64,000 nt of DNA from MRBY01 sp943371005 (GTDB lineage: Bacteria > Cyanobacteriota > Cyanobacteriia > Cyanobacteriales > MRBY01), in NCBI GenBank assembly GCA_943371005.1, contig CALRTB020000008.1:81933-145932 (forward strand). The letters run 5' to 3'. This document shows, in pieces, positions 16,564 to 25,410 of the stretch. The notes below the pieces were generated by a model. That model did no database searches, had not been told where the DNA came from, and saw nothing but the letters and a program-made list of their open reading frames with translations. The position numbers and the translations under genes are program-made. Within the stretch, counting starts at the first letter, position 1, and every line of letters begins with the position of its first letter.

Positions 16564-17778
16564 TTAGAGGGTTTCGAGTTTGGGTTCGCCACTGGGGTCA
16601 ATCCAGGCGAGGTGGGTGATGTGGCTACTGCGGGCGTAGGCATAAATTTCGGCAGGCGATCGCCCTCCCAGTTCTACCTCGACGCGCACCATTTCATCCC
16701 CTTGGCGCAGGGTTTGGGCATAGTGAAATACCTGTTGTTGGGCTTCAGGTTCCGTCGCAATTACCAACCAAGCACTGCCAGCGAGTTGTTTTGGCAATTG
16801 GGGACTCGTCAAAAGGCAAGTGTGTAACTCTTCAATATTTAAGCAAAAGCCAATGCCTGGATGATTTTCCCGTTGGGGATGGTACAGGCCCAGCAGCTGA
16901 TCATAGCGTCCGCCTTGACCCAAGATATAAGACTGATGATTGGCAAAGTTGACTACCTCAAACACAATGCCTGTGTAGTAATCAAAGGTTTGAATTAAGG
17001 TCAAATCCAAGATAATCGGCAAGCGTCTCCGGGTACTCCCAGTTAATAGCGCAAAGAGAGCCTTGAGGTTAGCGACGATTTCCTGCGCCTCTGGCCCCAG
17101 GTCAAACTGACTCACCCGTGCCAATACGGTTTCTGGCTCGCCCCGTAGATCAAAAATTTCTAAGGCATAAGCCTTCAGTTCTTCGTCCAGGGGCAGCGTC
17201 TGTAACCCCACCCGGTCTAAATTGGCCACACAATGACGGACTGTTTCCCGGATCGCCTCAGGAAACGGATCTAAAAGCGATCGCCCCAGGGCCGCCTCCC
17301 CTAAAATTAACTGCCAATCTTCTAGGCCCAGAGCATCCAGGGAATCCGCCAGGAGTAATAAAATTTCTGCATCCGCCACAATTCCTGCCGCAAAGAGTAA
17401 CTCTACTCCCGCTTGGTAAAATTCCATCTGTTTGCCGTGGCTACCCCGGGGGGGATGGCGAAACACATTGGCCCGGTAACAAAGCCGTTGGGGAAAGGTA
17501 TTTTCGGCCATTCTGGTGACAGCCGCCCTGGCGATCGAGGCCGTTAACTCTGGGCGCAAACCCAAAGCTTGACTTTCTGCCGTTTGTAGTTGAATGACCT
17601 TTGTGCGATCCACCGCCCCGCCAGCCGTGAGCGTCTCCAACCATTCCAAAGTAGAGGTGACGATCCGCTGGTAGCCCCACTGTTGAAAAACCCGTTGGAG
17701 ATTGTCATTAATCCAGGCCTTTTGAGCCACTTCGAGGGGTAATAAATCCCTGGCACCTGCGGGGGGTTGATGAATCAT
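16564..17778 (-). CDS. hisZ: ATP phosphoribosyltransferase regulatory subunit
   Basis: A 404-aa class-II aminoacyl-tRNA-synthetase-like paralogue of HisRS that lacks tRNA charging and instead activates short HisG. Seen: PPAGARDLLPLEV at the start, LRPELTASIARA (motif 2 neighbourhood), RANVFRHPPRGSHGKQMEF, and YYTGIVFEV with GGRYDQLLG (motif 3 region). The ATG at 17778 is used; an upstream in-frame start at 17844 would run into the end of the J-domain gene and adds non-conserved residues. It is followed directly by hisG. Confidence 0.92.
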   Translation of the reverse strand: MIHQPPAGARDLLPLEVAQKAWINDNLQRVFQQWGYQRIVTSTLEWLETLTAGGAVDRTKVIQLQTAESQALGLRPELTASIARAAVTRMAENTFPQRLCYRANVFRHPPRGSHGKQMEFYQAGVELLFAAGIVADAEILLLLADSLDALGLEDWQLILGEAALGRSLLDPFPEAIRETVRHCVANLDRVGLQTLPLDEELKAYALEIFDLRGEPETVLARVSQFDLGPEAQEIVANLKALFALLTGSTRRRLPIILDLTLIQTFDYYTGIVFEVVNFANHQSYILGQGGRYDQLLGLYHPQRENHPGIGFCLNIEELHTCLLTSPQLPKQLAGSAWLVIATEPEAQQQVFHYAQTLRQGDEMVRVEVELGGRSPAEIYAYARSSHITHLAWIDPSGEPKLETL

Positions 17779-17812
17779 GAAATCCGTATGTTGAGCTTTG
17801 CCGTCGCCTATT

Positions 17813-18742
17813 CTACTTCTTTTTCCCGCCAAACAAACCGCCAAATAAACCCCCTTGTTGATCGGCGCTCCCTTTCTTGGCCCCTGGTTGGGTCTCTAGG
17901 GCGCTGCCCATCACTTTTTCGAGGGCTTGCTTAGCCTGGCGAACGAGGGGATCTGTTGGTTTTGAGAGATAGGCTTTTTTGATATGCACCTTGGCCATTG
18001 CCAGTTGGTTTTGGCTGAGATAGGACAGTCCCATGAGGGCGTGGGCCTTAATGCAGTTGGGATCGAGCTGGAGGGCATCTCGGAATTCCAGTACGGCCTT
18101 GGCATAGTTTTTCTTTTTTAGGTGTTCTTCCCCCCGCCAGAGGGCTGCGTCTAGGGAAGATGTGCTGGTATTTTTCGGCGGCGGGCTGACGGTAGCGCCT
18201 GAGGTGGCCATGGTTTCCCCTGGATATTGGGGCATGGTCTCTTTGGTCTCGACTTTTTTAACCTTGCCGAGATACTGGAGATAGACAAGATTCAGTTCAC
18301 TCAAGGTGGCGATCGCCTGGGGGACAGCGGTCATCGATTGGTAATTTTCCTGGGCTAAAGCAGCCACCTTCTCCCGGTAGAGTGCCGAAATATTACCGGG
18401 GGTATTGAGGAGTTCCTGGGCTTCGGCTGTGGTGAGAGCCAGATTATCCGTCTCATTACTCAGTTGTTGGCTCAACTGCACAAGGATCACTTGGTATTCC
18501 GACCAGGAAGCTGGTTTAGACAATTTTTCGTAGGCCGGATTAACGAGCTTTGATAAAAATTCACTGGCCAAGCGTTTATCCATAGCCTGGGCTAGGGGGC
18601 AGGTATCTGGATGAAGCCGTTGGGCAATTTGTAAGTAGGCTTTGCGCACGACTTTTGGGTTCGCATCAATGGGCAAGCCGAGCACCGCAAAATGATCGAC
18701 AATTTTCCGAGCAAATAATCCTTGGTTAATGGCAAGCGACAT
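17813..18742 (-). CDS. J-domain and TPR protein
   Basis: A 309-aa protein. Residues 15-75 form a DnaJ-type J-domain: DHFAVLGLPIDANPKVVRKA, then the diagnostic HPD in RLHPDTCP, which stimulates DnaK ATPase. A long linker follows. A C-terminal TPR block (about residues 200-275, with AVLEFRDALQLDPNCIKAH) probably binds partner proteins. The tail ends in GGLFGGLFGGKKK. No zinc-finger domain is present, so this is a type III (class C) J-protein. The ATG at 18742 is chosen over 18760. The client is unknown. It lies 34 bases upstream of hisZ. Confidence 0.82.
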   Translation of the reverse strand: MSLAINQGLFARKIVDHFAVLGLPIDANPKVVRKAYLQIAQRLHPDTCPLAQAMDKRLASEFLSKLVNPAYEKLSKPASWSEYQVILVQLSQQLSNETDNLALTTAEAQELLNTPGNISALYREKVAALAQENYQSMTAVPQAIATLSELNLVYLQYLGKVKKVETKETMPQYPGETMATSGATVSPPPKNTSTSSLDAALWRGEEHLKKKNYAKAVLEFRDALQLDPNCIKAHALMGLSYLSQNQLAMAKVHIKKAYLSKPTDPLVRQAKQALEKVMGSALETQPGAKKGSADQQGGLFGGLFGGKKK

Positions 18743-18812
18743 ATGTTTGTGGGGTCCCATTGACCTAATTATGACTGATTCTATAAAAGGTACAACTGTT
18801 TAATTGTGGTTT

Positions 18813-19655
18813 TTACGAATCCGCAGCGTAATAGCTCTGAAACCATCCTTGGGCCTCCTGGAGTGCCGCACTTAATGGGGTGTGAATTTTCCCATTAGTC
18901 GCCAAGAGCCGGCCACTGCCCATATCGAGGGGGGTTTGGTCATAACTGGTGACGATGCCGCCTGCTTCCCGCAAGATACAGATTCCCGCCGCCATGTCCC
19001 AGGGTTGGATCCCCCGCTCCCAGTAACCATCTAAACGACCACAGGCCACATCCGCGAGATCAAGGGCTGCCGATCCACCGCGTCTGACCCCTTGGGTTTG
19101 GTGGGTGAGGTAACAAAACTCACTGTAATTATTGTCTTTGGTTTGGCGGCGATCGTAGGCAAAACCAGTGGTAAGGAGACTGTTTTGCAGCTGATCTGTT
19201 TTTGAAACTTGGATTGGTTGGCGATTTAAAGTGGCTCCTAATCCTTGGGCGGCGCGAAAGAGTTCATCGCGATAGGGATTGTAGACGACACCTACTAAAG
19301 GCTCGCCGGCATATAGCAGGGCAATGGAGACCGAAAACATCGGATAGCCATGGGCATAGTTCACCGTGCCATCGAGGGGATCGATCATCCAGAGATAAGG
19401 GCTAGGCTGATTTGTGGCTAACTGGCCAGCTTCTTCGGCGTGGATGGGAAAATCCGGTAGGTGTCTTTGGAGCAGTGCGATGATGGCCGCCTCGGAGGTG
19501 GTATCTGCTTCTGTGATCAGATCGCCAGGGGTTGCTTTTTCCCGAATCTGTTGGAGATTGCCGTAGTATTTTCTGAGGATCACTCCAGCACTGAGGGCGG
19601 CTTCTGTGGCAATGTCGAGGTAGGTTTGGCGTTCAGATAGGGAAGGAAGAGCCAT
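18813..19655 (-). CDS. inositol monophosphatase family protein
   Basis: A 280-aa Mg-dependent phosphatase of the IMPase/SuhB family. Metal and catalytic motifs are intact: GDLITEADTTSE, HAEEAG, the signature WMIDPLDGTVNYAHGYP and the C-terminal IQPWDMAAG. Possible substrates are inositol-1-phosphate, L-galactose/histidinol-type phosphates or NADP; sequence alone does not decide. The ATG at 19655 (MALPSLSERQ) is preferred; the ORF extends 13 residues further upstream without conserved sequence. Confidence 0.9.
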   Translation of the reverse strand: MALPSLSERQTYLDIATEAALSAGVILRKYYGNLQQIREKATPGDLITEADTTSEAAIIALLQRHLPDFPIHAEEAGQLATNQPSPYLWMIDPLDGTVNYAHGYPMFSVSIALLYAGEPLVGVVYNPYRDELFRAAQGLGATLNRQPIQVSKTDQLQNSLLTTGFAYDRRQTKDNNYSEFCYLTHQTQGVRRGGSAALDLADVACGRLDGYWERGIQPWDMAAGICILREAGGIVTSYDQTPLDMGSGRLLATNGKIHTPLSAALQEAQGWFQSYYAADS

Positions 19656-19749
19656 AGAGATATTTAAAGAAAAGAGATGGACAGAGTTGAACAAAAGAAG
19701 CGGCGATCGCCCCAGGATTCAGAATTGATAGCAGGGGGGCTAAATGCCG

Positions 19750-20118
19750 TTAGTCTTCATCGAGGGGCAGACCAAAACGAATCTTACCTTTACCGAAGTT
19801 GCGCCCAAACTGGAGTTCATAAACCTCGTCCTCATCCTGGGTTTCTACCACCAAATCACTTTTGGCATGGCTAACACACATGAGCGCGTAGCCCTGGCGT
19901 TGCAGATCCGGTGAAAGCCCCATGGCATATTTTTGTTCGAGATCCCCCGACAAGACCCGCACAGCACAGGTGGTGCAGGCGCCATTGCGGCAGGAGAAGG
20001 GAATCTGGAACCCTTGTTTTTCGATGCTCCGCAGAATAAATTCGTCCTCAGGGACGGTAAAAGTCTGGGTTTCGTTAATTTGCCGGTAATTAATCGTGAT
20101 TTTGTGAGTTTTAGCCAT
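19750..20118 (-). CDS. plant-type 2Fe-2S ferredoxin with C-terminal extension
   Basis: A 122-aa ferredoxin. The cluster ligands follow the pattern CX4CX2CX29C (CRNGACTTC, then the Cys in ALMCVSH). Compared with the 97-aa photosynthetic PetF it has a C-terminal extension of about 25 residues (EDEVYELQFGRNFGKGKIRF). It therefore belongs to the minor, longer cyanobacterial ferredoxins, not PetF. Its electron-transfer partner is unknown. The gene is divergent from the tRNA-Ser gene. Confidence 0.9.
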   Translation of the reverse strand: MAKTHKITINYRQINETQTFTVPEDEFILRSIEKQGFQIPFSCRNGACTTCAVRVLSGDLEQKYAMGLSPDLQRQGYALMCVSHAKSDLVVETQDEDEVYELQFGRNFGKGKIRFGLPLDED

Positions 20119-20142
20119 GGTTACAGCAGAAAAAATAAAAAT

Positions 20143-20170
20143 TTGCCTTTTCCTTTAGTTATTGTATAAT
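20143..20170 (+). promoter_or_regulatory. promoter of tRNA-Ser
   Basis: TTGCCT (20143-20148), a 16-base spacer and perfect TATAAT (20165-20170) end 19 bases before the mature tRNA. Confidence 0.65.
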
Positions 20171-20189
20171 CATTAACCGTGCCCCATCT

Positions 20190-20276
20190 GGAGAGATGGC
20201 CGAGCGGTTGAAGGCGCAGCACTGGAAATGCTGTTTAGGGGTAACTCTAACGAGGGTTCGAATCCCTCTCTCTCCG
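20190..20276 (+). tRNA. tRNA-Ser (anticodon GGA)
   Basis: 87-nt class II tRNA with a long variable arm. The acceptor stem GGAGAGA (20190-20196) pairs with TCTCTCC (20269-20275), discriminator G. The anticodon stem CAGCA/TGCTG encloses CTGGAAA, anticodon GGA at 20224-20226. The T arm has GGTTCGAATCC. No CCA is encoded. Confidence 0.97.
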
Positions 20277-20300
20277 TTCTAATTTAGAACTTATTTTTGA

Positions 20301-20331
20301 AAGCCTTAGATGTATTGTCTAGGGCTTTTTT
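20301..20331 (+). terminator. intrinsic terminator of tRNA-Ser
   Basis: AAGCCTTAGA (20301-20310) pairs with TCTAGGGCTT (20318-20327) with one G-U pair and a 7-nt loop, followed by a run of T. It lies 25 bases after the tRNA. Confidence 0.85.
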
Positions 20332-20350
20332 GTGGCTTTGAAGACAACAG

Positions 20351-22270
20351 TTAGTGTTCCATTTCTGCTAGTTCTAACCACCGTTCTGTTTTCGCTTCGA
20401 TGTCTTGGTTGAGAGCTTCTAATTTTAAAGAAAGGGATTGCAATTGTTCGTAATCGACTTGGTTACTGAGTTCTGTTTGCAATGCTTCCCGCTGAATTTC
20501 TAGCTCAGGAATGATTTCATTTTCGAGGCGTTCGAGTTCCCGCCGTTGGTAGTTTGACAAGCGACGGGATGGGGCAGCTTTTGGTTTGCTCGGCGTTTGG
20601 GGTTTGGCGATCGCCTCTTTTTGGGGAGGAGTCTCTGGTGGATTTTGGGCGGCTTCGGCCTGTTTATAGTCTAAATAAAGGGAATAATTACCGGGGTATT
20701 GTTTCAGGAGTCCATTGCCTTCAAGGGCGAAAATCATATTCACGGTGCGGTCGAGGAAATAACGGTCGTGGGCAACGATAATCACACAGCCATTAAAGTC
20801 TTCGAGATAATCTTCCAAAATCGAAAGGGTTTGCACATCTAAGTCATTTGTTGGTTCGTCAAGGATGAGCAAATTCGGCGCACCCATCAACACTTTTAGT
20901 AAAAATAAACGCCGTTTTTCACCCCCTGAAAGTTTGTGAATCGGGGCATATTGTTGGTCTGGAGGAAACAAAAATCGCTCCAGCATTTGGGAAGCGGTAA
21001 TCTGAGTGCCGTCGGCGGTTTGCACGTAGGTGGCAACATCTTTGATATAGTCAATGACCCGTTGATTTTGTTTGTCTTCACCCAATAGATCATCAGAGTG
21101 CTGATCAAAGTAACCAATGTGGATCGTGCTGCCAATTTCAACTGTGCCGTGGTCGGGTTCTAACTGTTGAGTAATCAGGTTTAAAAAGGTGGTTTTACCC
21201 GCCCCATTGCCACCGATAATCCCCAGGCGATCGCCGGGATTAAATTCATAACTAAAGTCTTTAATAATTAGGCGATCACCAAAGCTTTTACAGAGATTCT
21301 CGACGACAACAACTTTTTTGCCAATGCGCCGCCCAGGGGTGTCAATCTCAACTTTGCCTTGGGCTTCTTTGAAGGTTGTGTTTTGCATATCGGCGATCCG
21401 ATCAATGCGTGCTTTTTGTTTAGTACTTCTCGCCTTTGGCCCCCGTTTTAGCCACTCTAATTCCCGCCGCAAAACCCCTTTGTGTTTCTGTTGGCTGCTA
21501 ACTGCTGCTTCTTCTGCTAGGGCTTTTTTTTCTAGGTAATAGGAATAATTTCCGGCATAGGTATACAGATCACCCCGATCAATTTCAATAATTCGGTTGG
21601 TGACTTTATCGAGGAAATAACGATCGTGGGTAATTAACAGTAATGCCCCCGAAAATTGGGTTAAATAACCCTCTAACCATTCCACTGAATCGGCATCTAA
21701 ATGGTTCGTCGGCTCATCCATTAAAAGTAGATCGGGTTCCGAGAGAAGGGCAGAAGCAAGGGCAATGCGTTTACGGTAGCCACCAGATAAATCACCGACT
21801 TTTGTTTCAAAATCATCAATGCCCAATTTACTTAAAATAATTTTGGCATTGGTTTCCACTTCCCACGCATTGAGGGCATCCATTTTTTCAGTAATCCTGG
21901 ATAATTTGCCCATGAGGCTAGTCAATTCATCACCAGAAGTCTTTGCCATTTTATGGGATAAATCTTCGTAGGCTTTAACCCATTTCATCTGTTCGCTACA
22001 GTTGGCAAATATTTGATCTAAAACAGTATTTTCTGGATCAATTTCCGGTTGTTGCGGTAGATAAATAATCCTTGCCCCAGAACGAACCAACCGTTGTCCA
22101 CCATCAATCGGTTCAATCCCTGCAATCATTTTTAAAAGGGTTGATTTGCCACCCCCATTTACCCCAATCAAGCCAACTTTTTCGCCATCATCAATACTAA
22201 AACTGGCATCCCGCAGAATTTCCTTAATACCAAAATCTTTCTTGACAGATTGGAGGGTAATAATACTCAT
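20351..22270 (-). CDS. ABC-F family ATPase (Uup-like)
   Basis: A 639-aa soluble protein with two ABC domains and no membrane segment. Walker A motifs: GVNGGGKST (about residue 37) and GGNGAGKTT (about 350). Signatures: LSGGYRKR and LSGGEKRR. Walker B/H-switch regions: LLLMDEPTNHLD and LLILDEPTNDLD. The interdomain linker (about 240-320) is highly charged, as in translation-acting ABC-F proteins, and a C-terminal coiled coil (about 570-639) resembles the DNA/RNA-binding domain of Uup. Probable role: ribosome-associated translation factor or branched-DNA-related function. Confidence 0.9.
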   Translation of the reverse strand: MSIITLQSVKKDFGIKEILRDASFSIDDGEKVGLIGVNGGGKSTLLKMIAGIEPIDGGQRLVRSGARIIYLPQQPEIDPENTVLDQIFANCSEQMKWVKAYEDLSHKMAKTSGDELTSLMGKLSRITEKMDALNAWEVETNAKIILSKLGIDDFETKVGDLSGGYRKRIALASALLSEPDLLLMDEPTNHLDADSVEWLEGYLTQFSGALLLITHDRYFLDKVTNRIIEIDRGDLYTYAGNYSYYLEKKALAEEAAVSSQQKHKGVLRRELEWLKRGPKARSTKQKARIDRIADMQNTTFKEAQGKVEIDTPGRRIGKKVVVVENLCKSFGDRLIIKDFSYEFNPGDRLGIIGGNGAGKTTFLNLITQQLEPDHGTVEIGSTIHIGYFDQHSDDLLGEDKQNQRVIDYIKDVATYVQTADGTQITASQMLERFLFPPDQQYAPIHKLSGGEKRRLFLLKVLMGAPNLLILDEPTNDLDVQTLSILEDYLEDFNGCVIIVAHDRYFLDRTVNMIFALEGNGLLKQYPGNYSLYLDYKQAEAAQNPPETPPQKEAIAKPQTPSKPKAAPSRRLSNYQRRELERLENEIIPELEIQREALQTELSNQVDYEQLQSLSLKLEALNQDIEAKTERWLELAEMEH

Positions 22271-22295
22271 AAATAATTAGATAAGATAATTGAAA

Positions 22296-22760
22296 TTAAT
22301 ATTCTGATATTTGATCAATTGGAGTGAGAGACTGGGTCAGTAATTGGTCACATTCTGTGGGAAAAGGATAATTTTGAGGAAATGCTAGAGCATATTCAAT
22401 TTGTATATTTTCAAGGGCTTCTTGGTAGCACTCCAAGAGAATATTTTTCATATAGTTTTTGAGGCTGGGAGAGTCTCGGAGAATTTTTAAGATTTCTTTT
22501 TGGGTACGTCGAATGGTGACTTCCCAACCTCGATAGCATTCTTCTAAAGGGACATATTTTCGTTTGAGGGCATATTCAAATAAAGTGGTTAAACGGCTTT
22601 CTAGCTCGCGTTTTTCTCGCTTCCCCAAAGCCTCTATCTCCTCAATTAAATTCTCTCGATCAAGGGCTTGTAGGTTGCCTAATTTTAAATCAGAGATGGT
22701 TTGTTCAATCCATTGATAAAAGTCTTGATCATAGAGGGTTTTTGATTTTGCATGGGTCAT
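22296..22760 (-). CDS. DUF29 family protein
   Basis: A 154-aa protein of the DUF29 family, abundant and often multicopy in cyanobacteria. Family features are YDQDFYQWIEQTISDLK near the start, then LDRENLIEEIEALGKREKRE and WEVTIRRTQKEI. It is helical, highly charged, without signal peptide; the function is unknown. The gene is more AT-rich than its neighbours. It lies 25 bases upstream of the ABC-F gene on the same strand and downstream of thrS. Confidence 0.87.
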   Translation of the reverse strand: MTHAKSKTLYDQDFYQWIEQTISDLKLGNLQALDRENLIEEIEALGKREKRELESRLTTLFEYALKRKYVPLEECYRGWEVTIRRTQKEILKILRDSPSLKNYMKNILLECYQEALENIQIEYALAFPQNYPFPTECDQLLTQSLTPIDQISEY

Positions 22761-22817
22761 AATCTCGCCCTCGCAAGGGAGTTAAAAGGGGCTTACCACA
22801 AGTAAACCCCGACGAAT

Positions 22818-24632
22818 TTAGAAATTGGTGTGGTTGGTGTTGGCTTCGACGAGACGGGAAACCACTTCATCCATCGCAATCGCCCCCAGCTCCCCAGAGG
22901 CGCGGGTACGAATGCTTAAGCTGTTGGCTTCCACTTCCTTCGCGCCGGCGATCGCCATGACGGGGATTTTTTGTTTTTCGGCGTTGCGGATCAATTTACC
23001 GAGACGTTCCCCAGAGGCATCAGCCACAGCCCGAATTCCTAAGGCTTGCAGCTTATCGGCTTGGGCTTTGGCGTAGTCGTAAAACTCATCACTGACGGGG
23101 AGAATTCTGACCTGTTCGGGGGCGAGCCAGAGGGGGAAATCGCCCGCATATTCCTCGATCAGAATGCCGATGAGCCGCTCCAGCGAACCAAAGGGGGCGC
23201 GGTGGATCATAATCGGCCGTTGGCGGGAACCATCCTCAGCGACATATTCCAGTTCAAAGCGTTCGGGGAGGTTGTAATCCACCTGCACCGTGCCTAGTTG
23301 CCATTCCCGTTCGAGGACATCTTGGAAAATAAAGTCCAGTTTCGGCCCGTAGAACGCCGCTTCCCCTTCCGCTTCAAAATAATCCATGTCAAGTTTGGTG
23401 ACTGCCTTGCGGATCGCGTTTTGGGCTTTTTCCCACACCTCATCGGAGCCAATATATTTATCGGAGTTGGGGTCACGGAAACTGAGGCGGGCTTTGAAAT
23501 TCTTCAGTTGCAAACTCTTGAACACGGTCAGGATCAAATCCACCACATTAAAGAATTCTTCTTCGAGTTGATCGGGGGTGACAAACAGGTGGGAATCGTC
23601 CACGGTAAAGCCCCGCACCCGCGTTAATCCGCCCAATTCGCCGGATTGCTCATAACGGTAAACCGTGCCAAATTCCGCCAGACGGATCGGCAATTCTCGA
23701 TAGGAACGCAGTTGATCTTTATAAATTTGGATGTGGAAGGGGCAGTTCATCGGCTTCATCACAAAACCCTGTTCTGCTGCCCGTTCTGCGTCGCCATCCG
23801 CCATCATCGGGAACATATCCTCGCGGTAGTTTTGCCAGTGACCGGATACTTTAAATAAGTCCACACGGGCAATGTGGGGGGTGACAACGCCGAGATAACC
23901 GCGTTTGGTTTGTTCTGCCTTGAGGAAATTTTCGAGGGTGGAACGGATCAAAGTTCCTTTCGGTGTCCAGAGGGGTAAGCCGGGCCCGACTTGATCGGAG
24001 AACATAAACAAGCCCAGTTCTTTACCAAGTTTGCGGTGGTCGCGTTTGAGGGCTTCTTCTTTGCGGCGTTGGTATTCTTTGAGTTGTTCGGGGGTTTCCC
24101 AAGCGGTGCCGTAAATACGTTGGAGCTGTTGTTTGGTTTCATCGCCGCGCCAGTAGGCTCCAGCAACGGATTCGAGGGCGATCGCCTTGGGGTTGATGTC
24201 ACCGGTATTTTCGACGTGGGGGCCAGCGCACAGATCCCACCACTGATCGCCGAGGTAGTAGAGGGTGATCGGGTCGTGAATCCCTTCGAGGATTTCGAGT
24301 TTGTAGGGTTCGTTGATTTCTTTAATGCGTTTTTCGGCTTCGGCGCGGGAAATTTCTTCGCGGATGACGGGTAATTTTTTCTTGACGATTTTCACCATCT
24401 CTTTTTTGATCGCCTTGAGATCCGCTTCGGTGAAGGGTTCTTTTTTATCAAAGTCGTAGTAAAACCCATTCTCTGTCCAAGGACCAATAGTGACCTGGGC
24501 GTCGGGAAATAGCTTTTGCACTGCCATCGCCATGACGTGGGAGGTGGTGTGGCGAATCCGCTTGAGGGTATCTGATTCACTGGTTTTGGGAAGTTTCATC
24601 GGTTCGAGTTGTTCACCATTCACCTGATCCAT
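22818..24632 (-). CDS. thrS: threonyl-tRNA synthetase
   Basis: A 604-aa class II aminoacyl-tRNA synthetase. The editing domain retains its zinc-like site residues (the two His of IRHTTSHVMAMAV, and Cys/His of DLCAGPHVENTG). The catalytic domain has the zinc Cys in MKPMNCPFHIQIY, the motif 2 region RYEQSGELGGLTRVRGF and motif 3 APFGSLERLIG. A C-terminal anticodon-binding domain follows (about residues 500-600). The N-terminal TGS domain of E. coli ThrS (642 aa) is missing: the editing domain starts near residue 20. Confidence 0.95.
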   Translation of the reverse strand: MDQVNGEQLEPMKLPKTSESDTLKRIRHTTSHVMAMAVQKLFPDAQVTIGPWTENGFYYDFDKKEPFTEADLKAIKKEMVKIVKKKLPVIREEISRAEAEKRIKEINEPYKLEILEGIHDPITLYYLGDQWWDLCAGPHVENTGDINPKAIALESVAGAYWRGDETKQQLQRIYGTAWETPEQLKEYQRRKEEALKRDHRKLGKELGLFMFSDQVGPGLPLWTPKGTLIRSTLENFLKAEQTKRGYLGVVTPHIARVDLFKVSGHWQNYREDMFPMMADGDAERAAEQGFVMKPMNCPFHIQIYKDQLRSYRELPIRLAEFGTVYRYEQSGELGGLTRVRGFTVDDSHLFVTPDQLEEEFFNVVDLILTVFKSLQLKNFKARLSFRDPNSDKYIGSDEVWEKAQNAIRKAVTKLDMDYFEAEGEAAFYGPKLDFIFQDVLEREWQLGTVQVDYNLPERFELEYVAEDGSRQRPIMIHRAPFGSLERLIGILIEEYAGDFPLWLAPEQVRILPVSDEFYDYAKAQADKLQALGIRAVADASGERLGKLIRNAEKQKIPVMAIAGAKEVEANSLSIRTRASGELGAIAMDEVVSRLVEANTNHTNF

Positions 24633-24725
24633 GGTTGAAATATGCTCCTTAAAATTGCTCCAAAAAGTTTAGCAGGTCGCCATTCTATGTTATCCGTTGT
24701 CCCTGCTGGACTGGGGAATTTTCAT

Positions 24726-25211
24726 TTACCGGATATCGTTGCGCAAGCCACAGGCGGCGGCATAGGCGATCGCAATGGCATCGACACTGTCATCGATGGG
24801 CATCGCCTCCATCCCAAAAATTGACTGTACCAGGGTCGCCACTTCGCGCTTATTGGCCTTCGCATTACCGATGTGGCATTTCCAACTGGATTGGTGCAGA
24901 TAAATGGGTTCGATATTTAATTCTCGCAGGCTGACGAGATTTAAAATGCCTAGGCCCTGCAATACGCCCCCTGCAGCTTTGATCTGACGGCTAAAGAAGG
25001 GCATCTCGATGGCGATCGCCTCTGGCTGAAATTCTCCCAAAATTTCTGTGTAGTCTTGTTCAATCTCCAGCAGTCGTTGGGGCGTCGATAAATCTTTGGC
25101 CGTTTCGATAATGCCGTAATCAAGAATGTGCGGCAGCGTTTGCCCCTGTTCTTCGAGGACAGCCCAGCCAATAATCGCTAAACCAGGATCAATACCAAGC
25201 CAACGCTTCAT
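24726..25211 (-). CDS. ruvC: crossover junction endodeoxyribonuclease RuvC
   Basis: A 161-aa Holliday-junction resolvase acting with RuvAB in recombinational repair. Catalytic acidic residues are recognisable: Asp in LGIDPGLAIIGWAV, Glu in IAIEMPFF, and the DDSVDAIAIAYAA C-terminal pair. LKAAGG-type substrate-contact sequence appears as RQIKAAGGVLQG. The start ATG at 25211 gives the expected short N-terminus. The gene stands alone, after thrS on the same strand. Confidence 0.94.
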   Translation of the reverse strand: MKRWLGIDPGLAIIGWAVLEEQGQTLPHILDYGIIETAKDLSTPQRLLEIEQDYTEILGEFQPEAIAIEMPFFSRQIKAAGGVLQGLGILNLVSLRELNIEPIYLHQSSWKCHIGNAKANKREVATLVQSIFGMEAMPIDDSVDAIAIAYAAACGLRNDIR

Positions 25212-25410
25212 GGCAAAACAATTTTTATAAGGTATTCATTCAGTCATAAATCTAGCACGACATTCAAAAAGCACTTCCAGTAAAGTTGAGTAGCTAAAAC
25301 TGCCAAGATTCCTGTGGCGAATGTTCAATGCAAGGCGATCGTTTTATTTTTCTATTTTTTTGTCTGTGACAACTCTTTAATGATTATATCGTGTAGCTAA
25401 CTAAACTATG

